From positions 248,001-312,000 of the forward strand of contig LDWW01000001.1 in assembly GCA_001045525.1 (NCBI GenBank): 64,000 nt of DNA, read 5' to 3'. Origin of the DNA: Chitinispirillum alkaliphilum (lineage in GTDB: Bacteria; Fibrobacterota; Chitinivibrionia; Chitinivibrionales; Chitinispirillaceae). The translations under genes were made by a program, and so were the position numbers. The notes beneath the pieces are model-generated. The model searched no databases and was not told the origin of the DNA. It worked only from the letters and a program-made list of their open reading frames with translations. Within the stretch, counting starts at the first letter, position 1. Each line of letters starts with the position of its first letter. Below are positions 56,306 to 64,000 of this stretch, piece after piece.

Positions 56306-57709
56306 TTACTGTTTTTTAGGTGTAGAAGGTTTGATTTTTTTTCTTCTGGCATGTCTTTCATTGTTTTCCGGTGTGAGTGCTATGGTATCATCAAAGTCAC
56401 TGAGCAGTTTGAAAATTCCTTCGCTGTTGTATTCTGACCCCTCATCGAGTTTAAGGTGAAGATTACAGGTGCCACACTCTCTGTTGCAAAAATAGCGCTG
56501 GTAGCTGTCGGGTTCCTGATAGGTAGTTATGACCCCTTCATAATTTCTCAGGACCACCTTGTTTGTAGACAGAGAAATAAGATAATATGGCATTACAGGG
56601 ATTTTTCCTCCTCCTCCGGGAGCATCAATCACATAGGTCGGCACTGCAAAACCACTGGTGTGACCAATAAGACTTTCAATAATCTCTATTCCCTTTCCTA
56701 CAGGGGTTCTGAAATGTGAAAGACCTTCGGAAAGATCGCACTGGTATAGGTAGTAGGGACGGACCCTGTTGTGAACAAGAAGGTGTACCAGTCTTTTCAT
56801 GATACGGGGACAATCATTTACTCCTGCAAGTAGTACGGACTGGTTGCCAAGTGGAATTCCTGCGTCAGCCAAACGGGCAAGCGCTGCTTTGGCAGAAGGG
56901 GTAACTTCTCTTGGGTGATTGAAATGGGTATTGATCCATACCGGGTGATGTTTTTTCAAAACGTTTACAAGATCGTCAGTAATACGATAGGGCAGAACAA
57001 CAGGAGTTCTTGTACCGATTCTCACTACTTCAACATGGCTTATATTTCCAAGCTCACCAAGTATCCAGTCGAGGCTGCTGTCAGACAAAAGAAACGGATC
57101 ACCTCCTGAAAGCAGCACATCTCTGATTCTGGGATTACTCTTGATGTAGTCTATCCCTTTTTTGATGTTTTCACGGCTTGGAATGGTGTCCTCATCACCC
57201 ACTTTGCGTTTGCGGGTGCAGTGCCTGCAGTACATGGCACAAGTATTACTTATATGAAACAGTACTCTGTCAGGGTAACGGTGAGTGACTCCTGTGACAG
57301 GACTGTCCTTGTCTTCGGATAGCGGGTCCCGTATATCACAGCGGTCAAGATCGAGTTCGTTTATACTGGGGAATGCCTGGGTGAAGATTGGATCTGTTTC
57401 GTAGTTTTCGTTGTCAATCAGAGATAAATAATAGGGGGTAATAGATAACGGAAACGTTTCTGTAACTTTGTGCAGTTCCTCTTTTTTTTCTGCTGAAAAT
57501 TTTATCCCGCTCAGCTTTTCAAACTGATCAATAGTCCGTACCGCATGACGTACCTGCCAGCGCCAGTCTTTCCAGGATGTTTCAACATTGTCAGAACCTA
57601 TCTGTTTTGTTATGCGTAGTTGACGTTCTTTGAGGGCGGGAATAGTTTTTCCTCTGTTTTTTGTTCTTTTGCCGATAGATTGACGTATATTCTTAGTTTT
57701 GCAGATCAT
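56306..57709 (-). CDS. ablA: L-lysine 2,3-aminomutase AblA
   Basis: A 467-residue radical-SAM, PLP-dependent enzyme turning lysine into beta-lysine. SAM cluster motif [28 protein letters not shown] for SAM binding; the PLP-Lys region [19 protein letters not shown] 57709 is preferred over a TTG four codons upstream because TTGGAG lies 6 nt before it. With ablB this makes an osmolyte of salt-stressed methanogens and some anaerobic bacteria, which fits a saline habitat. It is divergent from the putative aminopeptidase. Confidence 0.94.
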   Translation of the reverse strand: MICKTKNIRQSIGKRTKNRGKTIPALKERQLRITKQIGSDNVETSWKDWRWQVRHAVRTIDQFEKLSGIKFSAEKKEELHKVTETFPLSITPYYLSLIDNENYETDPIFTQAFPSINELDLDRCDIRDPLSEDKDSPVTGVTHRYPDRVLFHISNTCAMYCRHCTRKRKVGDEDTIPSRENIKKGIDYIKSNPRIRDVLLSGGDPFLLSDSSLDWILGELGNISHVEVVRIGTRTPVVLPYRITDDLVNVLKKHHPVWINTHFNHPREVTPSAKAALARLADAGIPLGNQSVLLAGVNDCPRIMKRLVHLLVHNRVRPYYLYQCDLSEGLSHFRTPVGKGIEIIESLIGHTSGFAVPTYVIDAPGGGGKIPVMPYYLISLSTNKVVLRNYEGVITTYQEPDSYQRYFCNRECGTCNLHLKLDEGSEYNSEGIFKLLSDFDDTIALTPENNERHARRKKIKPSTPKKQ

Positions 57710-57946
57710 GCTGAGCTCCAAAATTCTATTAAGTTATAGGTAACGCTCGTTAGTTCTGGTGTCCCTCCTGTCAATACGAGTTTGTCGTATGCCCGGAGGT
57801 TTTGAAGGACCAAAAAGGAGACTGTCAAAAAAGTGTTATATTCAAATATAAGAAAAAAACGGGCTAAACGCAAATTTAGGTACAAATGTGAATAAATAGC
57901 GTATTGTAAAAGTTAGTATTCAAACTGGATAAAGGGATAGTTTCGG

Positions 57947-59020
57947 GTGATTGGAAAAAATTTAAAGTACGTACAAATAGGTATTCGTTTTTTACCTCTT
58001 TTTATTTTTCTGTTGTTTTTGAATTGCTGTTATTTGTGTAAGCAGGGGAGATATCTGATCAGGTATCAGATGAGAGCGGAAAAGATCGAAGATGTTCTTG
58101 CATGTGAAGATCTGTCTTCTGAATCGGAACAGTTTCTGACTCTGGTGCTGGAGATAAGGGAATACGCAATCGATACTCTCGGGCTAAAGAATAATAGTAA
58201 TTATCTGAGATATGTCGCTACTGACAGAGATTATATGGTTGATGTTGTCAGCGCTGCAAAAGATGACAGTTTTGAGATGTATAGGTGGTGGTTTCCTTTT
58301 TTCGGGAGGTTTCCCTACAAAGGGTATTTTGAGAAAAAAGATGCCCTGCGGGAAGCTGCGCGGCTTGAGAGAAAGGGGTATGATGTTCATGTCGGGCAGG
58401 CAAGGGCATTCAGCACGCTTGGGTTCTTTTCTGATCCGGTATACTCATTTATGAAGAAATACACCGTCTACGAACTCGCCTCACTTATTATTCACGAACA
58501 GGTACATGCAACAGTATTTCTTAAAGATCAGATTCAGTTTAATGAAGAAATTGCAACCTTTATCGGCAACACCGGAGGGTTGTATTTTGTTGAAAAAAAA
58601 TTTGGCAGAGACTCAAAAGAATACAATAGTGCGCTTCTAATGCAGAGAGATTCTGAAGTGTTTGTGGATTTAATCCGTTCTTTACACAATGAGCTTGATG
58701 AGGTTTATAATTCGGAGACTGACCGGGAAGAAAAACTTACAAAAAAAGAAAAGATCGTAGAAAATTTCAAGGAATATGTAACTCTCAACTATGATGCCTA
58801 TTTTCAAACAGGAAACTACAAAGGACTTTCAGGTGCGGATATCAACAATGCGTTTATTGCATCCCGTATGACCTATACGCTTGATCTCTCGCTTTATGAA
58901 AAACTCTACGAAGTCGAACAAAGAAACTTAAGGGCATTTGTTTCCCGGATAAAGGAACTGAAAAATTACAGGGGGGATCCAAAAGAGTACATAAAAAACA
59001 ATATGCTCAACAACGAGTAG
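57947..59020 (+). CDS. Predicted aminopeptidase lipoprotein (COG4324-like)
   Basis: A 357-residue envelope protein with an N-terminal hydrophobic segment and lipobox-like LFLNC. The zinc-protease motif HEQVHATVF (HExxH) is followed by FNEEIATFIG, which supplies the third ligand and matches the family called predicted aminopeptidase (COG4324). YVATDRDYMVDVVSAAK and WWFPFFGRFPYKGYF near the middle are family-typical. Substrate is unknown. Start GTG 57947 lies behind a weak GGGATAG. Flanked by ablAB and potassium transport genes without an obvious functional link. Confidence 0.75.
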   Translation: MIGKNLKYVQIGIRFLPLFIFLLFLNCCYLCKQGRYLIRYQMRAEKIEDVLACEDLSSESEQFLTLVLEIREYAIDTLGLKNNSNYLRYVATDRDYMVDVVSAAKDDSFEMYRWWFPFFGRFPYKGYFEKKDALREAARLERKGYDVHVGQARAFSTLGFFSDPVYSFMKKYTVYELASLIIHEQVHATVFLKDQIQFNEEIATFIGNTGGLYFVEKKFGRDSKEYNSALLMQRDSEVFVDLIRSLHNELDEVYNSETDREEKLTKKEKIVENFKEYVTLNYDAYFQTGNYKGLSGADINNAFIASRMTYTLDLSLYEKLYEVEQRNLRAFVSRIKELKNYRGDPKEYIKNNMLNNE

Positions 59021-59065
59021 AAAAGTTTCCTTTAATGTGATCAGAGTAAACCCCAGTTTAGAGGA

Positions 59066-59725
59066 TTACTCACAAATCGACAATACATCTTCCTTTTTCC
59101 CCAGCACTTCCAGAATATCACCCTGTTTTATAATATAGTCCGGTGGTGGGAGAAAAGTATCTATGGTGTCTTTGTTTTTCTTTATCGCTATAACCAGTAC
59201 ATTATACTTGTTTCTGATATGAAGATCGGCCAGAGTCTCTCCTGTAAAATGAGAGGGGCTGGTGAGATCGCTTATACAGTAGCCCTCACTTAGTGTGATA
59301 AGGTCCATAAGGTTAGGGTTAATAATTTTTAATGCAACTCTTTGGGCTGTTTCCACTTCAGGAAAGATGACGTGATCAGCACCAATAGATCTTAAAATTT
59401 CGGCATGCTCATCACTGCTTGCCTTTGCCCTGATGTAGGGTACGCCAAGTCTCTTGAGATATAATGTACAGAGAATACTTGCTTCAAGGTCTTCACCTAT
59501 GCTGACAATTGCCTCATCTGTGTCATCAGATATAACCGCTGAGATTGCGTTAAAATCTTTCACATCAATAGCAAGTGCACGTTGGACATGATCGCTTATG
59601 TCATTGACCCGGGGCAAACTGTTGTCAATTGCCAGTACTTCGCTGTTTTTTGACAGTGCGCGGGCCAGACCTGCTCCAAAAAATCCCAATCCGATAACGC
59701 AAACATGCCTTTTGCCTTTTCTCAT
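59066..59725 (-). CDS. Potassium-uptake regulatory subunit (KtrA/TrkA type, RCK domains)
   Basis: A 219-residue cytoplasmic gating protein: RCK-N Rossmann domain with VCVIGLGFFGAGLARAL at the start and IRAKASSDEHAEILRSIGAD in the middle, then an RCK-C domain (about 135-219; VLVIAIKKNK, PDYIIKQGDILEVLG). It binds ATP/ADP or NAD and controls the partner channel. It overlaps the 3' end of the transporter gene by 4 bp. The single RCK-N/RCK-C pair resembles KtrA more than the duplicated TrkA of E. coli. Confidence 0.92.
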   Translation of the reverse strand: MRKGKRHVCVIGLGFFGAGLARALSKNSEVLAIDNSLPRVNDISDHVQRALAIDVKDFNAISAVISDDTDEAIVSIGEDLEASILCTLYLKRLGVPYIRAKASSDEHAEILRSIGADHVIFPEVETAQRVALKIINPNLMDLITLSEGYCISDLTSPSHFTGETLADLHIRNKYNVLVIAIKKNKDTIDTFLPPPDYIIKQGDILEVLGKKEDVLSICE

Positions 59726-61080
59726 CCTACCATGATCCTTCCTTCAGGATATCTGATTTGAGGTTTTCTTCTAAGCATAAGAACAATAATTGTCAATGGG
59801 CCTACACGGCCTATATACATTGTCGCAATGATCCACAGTCTACCAACGGCGTTGAGTGAGGGAGTTATTCCTGTGCTGAGACCTACTGTCCCGAATGCAG
59901 AAATTTGCTCGAAGAGCATTTCTTTAAATGAAATGGTGTGGGACTGAGTTGCAAGCAGGATAAACAGGCCTAAAATATTCCACCATATTGCGATACCAAT
60001 GATGGTCGAGGCGCGCCTGATAATCTCATGGGGAATATATCTTCCGAACAGCTGAGTACCGTACCCTTCATGAATTCTCGACCACATCTGGGCCATCCAC
60101 AGGGTAAATGTTGTTGTTTTGATACCACCGGCACAGGAGCCTGGGGATCCTCCTATAAACATCAATATTATTATTATGAACAGAGATGCCCCGGGTAGAA
60201 GTCCGATCTCTGTAGTGTTGAATCCTGCTGTTCTTGCGGTAATCGATTGAAAAATTGAAAGAGATGCTCTTTGCAATATGGTATCGCCCGGTTCCATTTC
60301 GAACGCAAACAGAAATAAGGCTCCCATGACCAGAAGAAGAACAGTTGTCAGTATTGTCACTTTGGTATGTAGAGTAAGGATCCTCAAGGAGCCGTTTGTG
60401 CTAATTTTCCTGTTATAAAACTTACTTAAATTGGAAAGTACAGGGTACCCGATTCCGCCTACAATTATCAGTATACTTATTGTGGTGAGTACTATAAAAC
60501 TATCTCTGAATCCGATTAGACTGTCTGGGTAGAGGGAAAATCCTGCGTTGCAGAAAGCAGAAACAGAGTGAAAAACAGCAGACCACAAAGCCCCGGTAAC
60601 GTTTGTGTATGGCAGAAATCCAAAGAACAGGATCAAAGCACCAATAATTTCAAAGGTGAAAATGAGTTTAATGATTTTGACAAACATAGGTTTAACTTCG
60701 GATGCAATTTCGCTCTGTACGATTGCACTGCTGGTGGCTTCCTGAGCACGAAGAGAAAGGCGGATTCCAAGCATATAAAACGCCAGCGCAGCAAAACTCA
60801 TTACCCCTATTCCCCCGAATTGAAACAGCAGAAGGATTATTGTCTGTCCAAAAAAAGTGAAATCTGTGCCTGTATCTACCACAATAAGACCGGTTACACA
60901 GGTCGCAGAGGTAGAAGTGAAAAGGGCATCCAGAAGAGATATTTCATTGTGGGTTGAAAAGGGCAGATAAAGCAAAACTGTTCCAAGAAGAATCACCAGC
61001 AAAAACGACAGGGCAAGTAGTGCTTCTGGCTTTAAACGATGAGTAAGTGTTGTTGCAGCTGACAGATCTGTTAATTTCAT
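59722..61080 (-). CDS. Potassium transporter membrane subunit (KtrB/TrkH type)
   Basis: A 452-residue inner-membrane protein with four M1-P-M2 repeats. The first selectivity-filter region reads TSTSATCVTGLIVVDTGTDF, and later repeats show SAFCNAGFSLYPDS, TARTAGFNTTEIG and SAFGTVGLSTGIT, each with the filter Gly. ATG 61080 is chosen because it starts the first conserved part; the frame runs 35 codons upstream into the neighbouring gene. In alkaline, sodium-rich habitats such systems are often Na+-dependent. Forms a two-gene operon with the RCK subunit. Confidence 0.93.
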   Translation of the reverse strand: MKLTDLSAATTLTHRLKPEALLALSFLLVILLGTVLLYLPFSTHNEISLLDALFTSTSATCVTGLIVVDTGTDFTFFGQTIILLLFQFGGIGVMSFAALAFYMLGIRLSLRAQEATSSAIVQSEIASEVKPMFVKIIKLIFTFEIIGALILFFGFLPYTNVTGALWSAVFHSVSAFCNAGFSLYPDSLIGFRDSFIVLTTISILIIVGGIGYPVLSNLSKFYNRKISTNGSLRILTLHTKVTILTTVLLLVMGALFLFAFEMEPGDTILQRASLSIFQSITARTAGFNTTEIGLLPGASLFIIIILMFIGGSPGSCAGGIKTTTFTLWMAQMWSRIHEGYGTQLFGRYIPHEIIRRASTIIGIAIWWNILGLFILLATQSHTISFKEMLFEQISAFGTVGLSTGITPSLNAVGRLWIIATMYIGRVGPLTIIVLMLRRKPQIRYPEGRIMVG

Positions 61081-61159
61081 TTTCGAATATTGGATAGGGT
61101 CTGTTTTTGAAATGTTACAATATATGTTTCTGCGCCTCTTTGTGCCAGATAATGTGATA

Positions 61160-61726
61160 TTAAAAGATTGGCAGGAAATAACCAATTCTAAAGGTAATTT
61201 CGTTCAGAAAGAAACTGTAGCCAGTTGAAACATAAAAGCTACGGGAATTCATGGTTTTTGAAATGTTTACTATAGGGAAGGTTTCCTTTAGAGATGCTGT
61301 TTTATATCTGCCTCTGTTGTAGTAGAGGGGGGGATAGTTGTCTGTCTTCTGTTCAATGTATGTATCGAAATGATTTTTCCAGGCCATCCCGATTCCTATA
61401 TCCCCACCGAAATAAGCCCCAAACAGCTCTGCCGGTGTGTAGGAAAGACTGAACACAAGCGTCTCTATTGATGAAAAGGAGCCGGTTAGTTTATCTCCTT
61501 CATACAATATGTCAGGTTGATTGGCTGTGCGGTTGAACACGTATCTGTTTGCCGAGATGTGCGCACCGACTGAAAGTGTGTCAGAAAAAGAGTACTGTGC
61601 CCCGATTCCAATCTGGCCCTTCGTTCCGTAATTGTAATTTATTCCAATGCGGTGATAGGAGTAGGTGTTAAAGGAAATCGCTGTAATAAAAAAGCTGGCA
61701 AGCAGGATAGATTGGGTCATTTTCAT
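61160..61726 (-). CDS. Putative outer-membrane beta-barrel protein
   Basis: A 188-residue exported protein of unknown function. ATG 61726 has GGAG 6 nt upstream and is followed by a signal peptide ending near SFNTYS. The mature part alternates polar and aromatic residues (GINYNYGTKGQIGIGAQYSF, LVFSLSYTPAEL, FGGDIGIGMAW) and ends in Phe (IGYFLPIF), as expected for an 8-stranded OmpA/OmpW-like barrel. It lies upstream of the potassium transporter operon on the same strand. Confidence 0.65.
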   Translation of the reverse strand: MKMTQSILLASFFITAISFNTYSYHRIGINYNYGTKGQIGIGAQYSFSDTLSVGAHISANRYVFNRTANQPDILYEGDKLTGSFSSIETLVFSLSYTPAELFGAYFGGDIGIGMAWKNHFDTYIEQKTDNYPPLYYNRGRYKTASLKETFPIVNISKTMNSRSFYVSTGYSFFLNEITFRIGYFLPIF

Positions 61727-61825
61727 AACGTTCTCCAGCATTATGGTGCATCATTGGTCGATTAATAAGATAGTTTCTAAAACATATTACTGCTTTATAA
61801 TCCTGAAAAGAATGCAGATTTTCTG

Positions 61826-63595
61826 TTATCTGATGATCATAGTTGAGATCCATGCCCCTGCAGCTGAAAGGTAAAACAGTCCGTCTGCCAAGAAATTAAA
61901 CAGCGCGGATCTGTTGGAGCGAATGCGTGGATTCCATTTCACAAACAGCGCCACATAGAGAAGGACCGGAATCTGGAAAAGGAATCTAATTGTAGTTGAG
62001 TGGGTATATGCCTTCAAACCCAGAGCTGCAGGTGAGACAAGCAGCAGTACAAAACAGATGAATATAATCAGGTTAATCGCTTTTCTTGCCCTTTTTTCGC
62101 CCACTATGGTTATAAGAGTTTCTCTGCCCATAATCCTGTCCCCTTCGATATCTCTTAAATCAAAGATCAGAGCTCTGAGGTAGCCCAGAACAAATATCCA
62201 GACAAAGGAACCCAAGGCGGCAAATCTTAAATCAAAATTATCCTCTATAGCATGGGGAAGAAATGTCAGAACAGTAGCCCAGGCAAGGGCTACAAAGAGA
62301 TCCCGTGAGGTGGGGATGTCTTTCAATTTCTTATAGGAGATGAGTTTTCTGAGCCCCCTGGGTACTATTGTAAGGTGATATGCAGAGCCAAGCAGAGTAG
62401 AGAAGAGCATCAGGTACAGTGCACTTCTGCTCACAAAAGTACTTATCAGCAGAACTGTGGCTATGCTGGCAGCAGACAACATCAGAACAAGCCGCTTGTG
62501 CGCATTATAAAAGTGATACCTTGAAATCCCAAGATGCTGTGTGGATTCGATACAGGTGAGGCTGTTCCACAAATACATTGAGAGAAAATAGAAAAAGGAG
62601 AGCGCAGCTCCCTGCAAACTGAAACTGTAGCCCTGAAGAGTACAGGAGACAAAGTAGATAGCGATTGCTCCCAGGGATACGAAAATGTTGAAATTGGCGA
62701 AAATGTCAAACAGGTGGAGGCTGATATTTGGAATGTTTTTTTTTTGGGTCTGATTCATGAACTGAAGATAGTCATTTACTCTTTTTATCATCCAGTTGGG
62801 CGTTGAGGCACCGGCTGTGATACCGACCACTTTGCAGTGAGAAATTGAATCCCAGTCAATCTCTTTTTCTGTTTCTACTGCAAGAGTAAAGGTGCCGCTG
62901 TTCTGAGCGATTTTCGCCAGTCTTTGTGTATTTGCGCTGTTTTTACCTCCGACTACGATTAGAGCATCGACCATACCAGCCAACTTTTCTGTTTCAGCCT
63001 GACGCTGATCGGTGGCAGAGCAGATCGTCTTTTTAACCACAACTTCAGAGTCCTTGTACTTTTTCCCGATCCGCTTGGCTACTTCGTCAAAGTGGGTGCG
63101 GTCGTAGGTGGTTTGGGAAACAAGGCAGATCTTCTCCATCGGGGGAAGTTTTTCCACATCTCTTACATCCCCGACAAGATATCCCTTTTCTCCCGCATAT
63201 CCCATCAGACCTATTACTTCAGCATGCCCTTCATCGCCCGTTATAACAATAGAGTATCCAAGATTTCTGTGTCGCGCAATTACCTTGTGAACTGTTTTAA
63301 CTTTGGGGCAGGTGCCGTCGATTATTTCATGTCCTGCATCGACATATTGGTGCTGGACGTCGGGAGCTACGCCATGAGCCCTGATCAGAATCGTTGACTG
63401 TTGGGTTGGGGGGGTATTTTCATCAATGGCAGTGATTCCCCGCTGTTTGAGCATATCGATGGTCTGTTTGTTGTGTATCAGGGGGCCGAGGGTATATATG
63501 TCATTGTTTTTTGAGCTTGTGCATTCAAGTGCCTGGTCGACGGCTCGTTTTACTCCCATGCAGAAGCCTGCGGTTTGTGCAATAATTATTTTCAT
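61826..63595 (-). CDS. ispH: Fusion of IspH (HMBPP reductase) and a UbiA-like prenyltransferase
   Basis: A 589-residue protein. Residues 1-280 are IspH, the last enzyme of the MEP isoprenoid pathway: C12, C96 and C192 for the [4Fe-4S] cluster and E126 in GHAEVIG are all present. Residues about 293-589 form a membrane domain of about eight helices resembling UbiA prenyltransferases. The second Asp-rich motif is intact (FDLRDIEGDRIMG, D479/D482/D486), but the first (normally NDxxDxxxD) reads WNSLTCIESTQ (343-353) and lacks the acidic residues. The membrane part may be divergent or inactive as a transferase. The frame is continuous with no internal start. The intact isoprenoid half should make IPP and DMAPP. 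Confidence 0.9.
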   Translation of the reverse strand: MKIIIAQTAGFCMGVKRAVDQALECTSSKNNDIYTLGPLIHNKQTIDMLKQRGITAIDENTPPTQQSTILIRAHGVAPDVQHQYVDAGHEIIDGTCPKVKTVHKVIARHRNLGYSIVITGDEGHAEVIGLMGYAGEKGYLVGDVRDVEKLPPMEKICLVSQTTYDRTHFDEVAKRIGKKYKDSEVVVKKTICSATDQRQAETEKLAGMVDALIVVGGKNSANTQRLAKIAQNSGTFTLAVETEKEIDWDSISHCKVVGITAGASTPNWMIKRVNDYLQFMNQTQKKNIPNISLHLFDIFANFNIFVSLGAIAIYFVSCTLQGYSFSLQGAALSFFYFLSMYLWNSLTCIESTQHLGISRYHFYNAHKRLVLMLSAASIATVLLISTFVSRSALYLMLFSTLLGSAYHLTIVPRGLRKLISYKKLKDIPTSRDLFVALAWATVLTFLPHAIEDNFDLRFAALGSFVWIFVLGYLRALIFDLRDIEGDRIMGRETLITIVGEKRARKAINLIIFICFVLLLVSPAALGLKAYTHSTTIRFLFQIPVLLYVALFVKWNPRIRSNRSALFNFLADGLFYLSAAGAWISTMIIR

Positions 63596-63824
63596 GACAG
63601 GAACTTATCACTCCGGGTTTTAGAATCGTAATTAGAAAAGGTGTACCGCTTTAACGTCCATAACAACAAATCTGTGCACCGTTTGGTAATATAAAATAGC
63701 AGGCTTACGGAAAAATTCAAAAATTTTATAGCTGCTGCCGGAAAAACTTTAAAATAATTGATTTCACTTTCCGGTAAGTGTGTTCGTTATATAAAGTTGA
63801 GTAATCTTCACCAGAGATTAATAT

Positions 63825-64000
63825 ATGGTTTTAAAAATAGAGCATCTTTCAAAAACATTTGGCCAAACCGCTGTTTTAAGGAATATTGAGCTGCTGCTTC
63901 AGGAGCAAACCGTCTATGGACTTGTGGGGCTCAATGGAGCGGGGAAAACCACTCTGATCAGGGTAATCCTGGGGTTGCTGGAAAAGGATGCTGGGGAAAT
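63825..64000 (+). CDS. ABC transporter ATP-binding protein, N-terminal part (runs off the window)
   Basis: The first 58 codons from ATG 63825 encode the start of an ABC ATPase: IEHLSKTFGQTAVLRNIELL with an A-loop-like region, and Walker A GLNGAGKTTLIRVILGL. The CcmA-like start suggests an exporter, but nothing else is visible. AGAG is a weak ribosome-binding site. The 229 bp upstream, between it and ispH on the other strand, are AT-rich with no recognised element. Confidence 0.9.
   Translation, partial: MVLKIEHLSKTFGQTAVLRNIELLLQEQTVYGLVGLNGAGKTTLIRVILGLLEKDAGE

Overview
The window looks like the chromosome of a motile, anaerobic, Gram-negative member of the Fibrobacterota, probably a haloalkaliphile of the Chitinispirillum/Chitinivibrio type. 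This is an inference from gene content; no rRNA gene is present to confirm it. The pointers are a TIGR02147-family regulator paired with a lipoprotein, secreted enzymes sharing a C-terminal sorting-like domain, a GH8 glycosidase beside two chitin-deacetylase-like proteins, beta-barrel outer-membrane proteins, an ablAB pair for the compatible solute N-epsilon-acetyl-beta-lysine, KtrAB-type potassium uptake, rubredoxin and ferritin, and a flagellin.

Layout. 0-6 kb: end of an unknown gene, a GT51/transpeptidase penicillin-binding protein, a LiaF-like membrane protein, a GT4 glycosyltransferase and a Fur-family regulator. 5.9-14.6 kb: polysaccharide module with a secreted GH8 enzyme, two polysaccharide deacetylases and a cytoplasmic LacI-type sensor fused to GGDEF. 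14.8-16.3 kb: poorly conserved stretch with a large GC-rich nested inverted repeat. 16.3-31.9 kb: chemotaxis island with two porin/chemoreceptor pairs, a soluble chemoreceptor carrying an [FeFe]-hydrogenase H-cluster domain, then cheA (two CheW-like modules), cheW, cheB, cheR, cheX and cheY. 32-33.7 kb: TIGR02147/lipoprotein pair. 34.3-38.1 kb: gap-pgk-tpiA-secG-tRNA-Leu. 38.1-44 kb: rlmN, flagellin, rlmB, tatA-tatC and a TatB-like/5-formyl-THF cyclo-ligase fusion, a DUF2953 protein and tRNA-Glu. 44-48.6 kb: succinate dehydrogenase/fumarate reductase genes (the small anchor is frameshifted) and a FeoB-like permease without its G domain. 49-53.5 kb: DUF1007 protein, secreted protein, ferritin, rubredoxin, a 49-residue Cys-rich protein and zwf. 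53.5-64 kb: argS, ablB-ablA, a putative aminopeptidase lipoprotein, trkA/ktrA-trkH/ktrB, an outer-membrane protein, an IspH-UbiA fusion and the start of an ABC ATPase.

The most unusual item is the hydrogenase-like chemoreceptor at 23.2 kb. It keeps all four cysteines expected to hold the H-cluster but has lost the proton-relay cysteine, and it lies directly upstream of a full che operon. This fits a soluble H2- or redox-sensing input to motility. Two gene fusions (TatB-FCL and IspH-UbiA) are also notable.

Two genes (first deacetylase, sdhD) and possibly a third (14.8 kb) appear interrupted by one missing base, in the first two at a homopolymer run. All shifts have the same sign, so base-calling error should be excluded before biological meaning is assigned.
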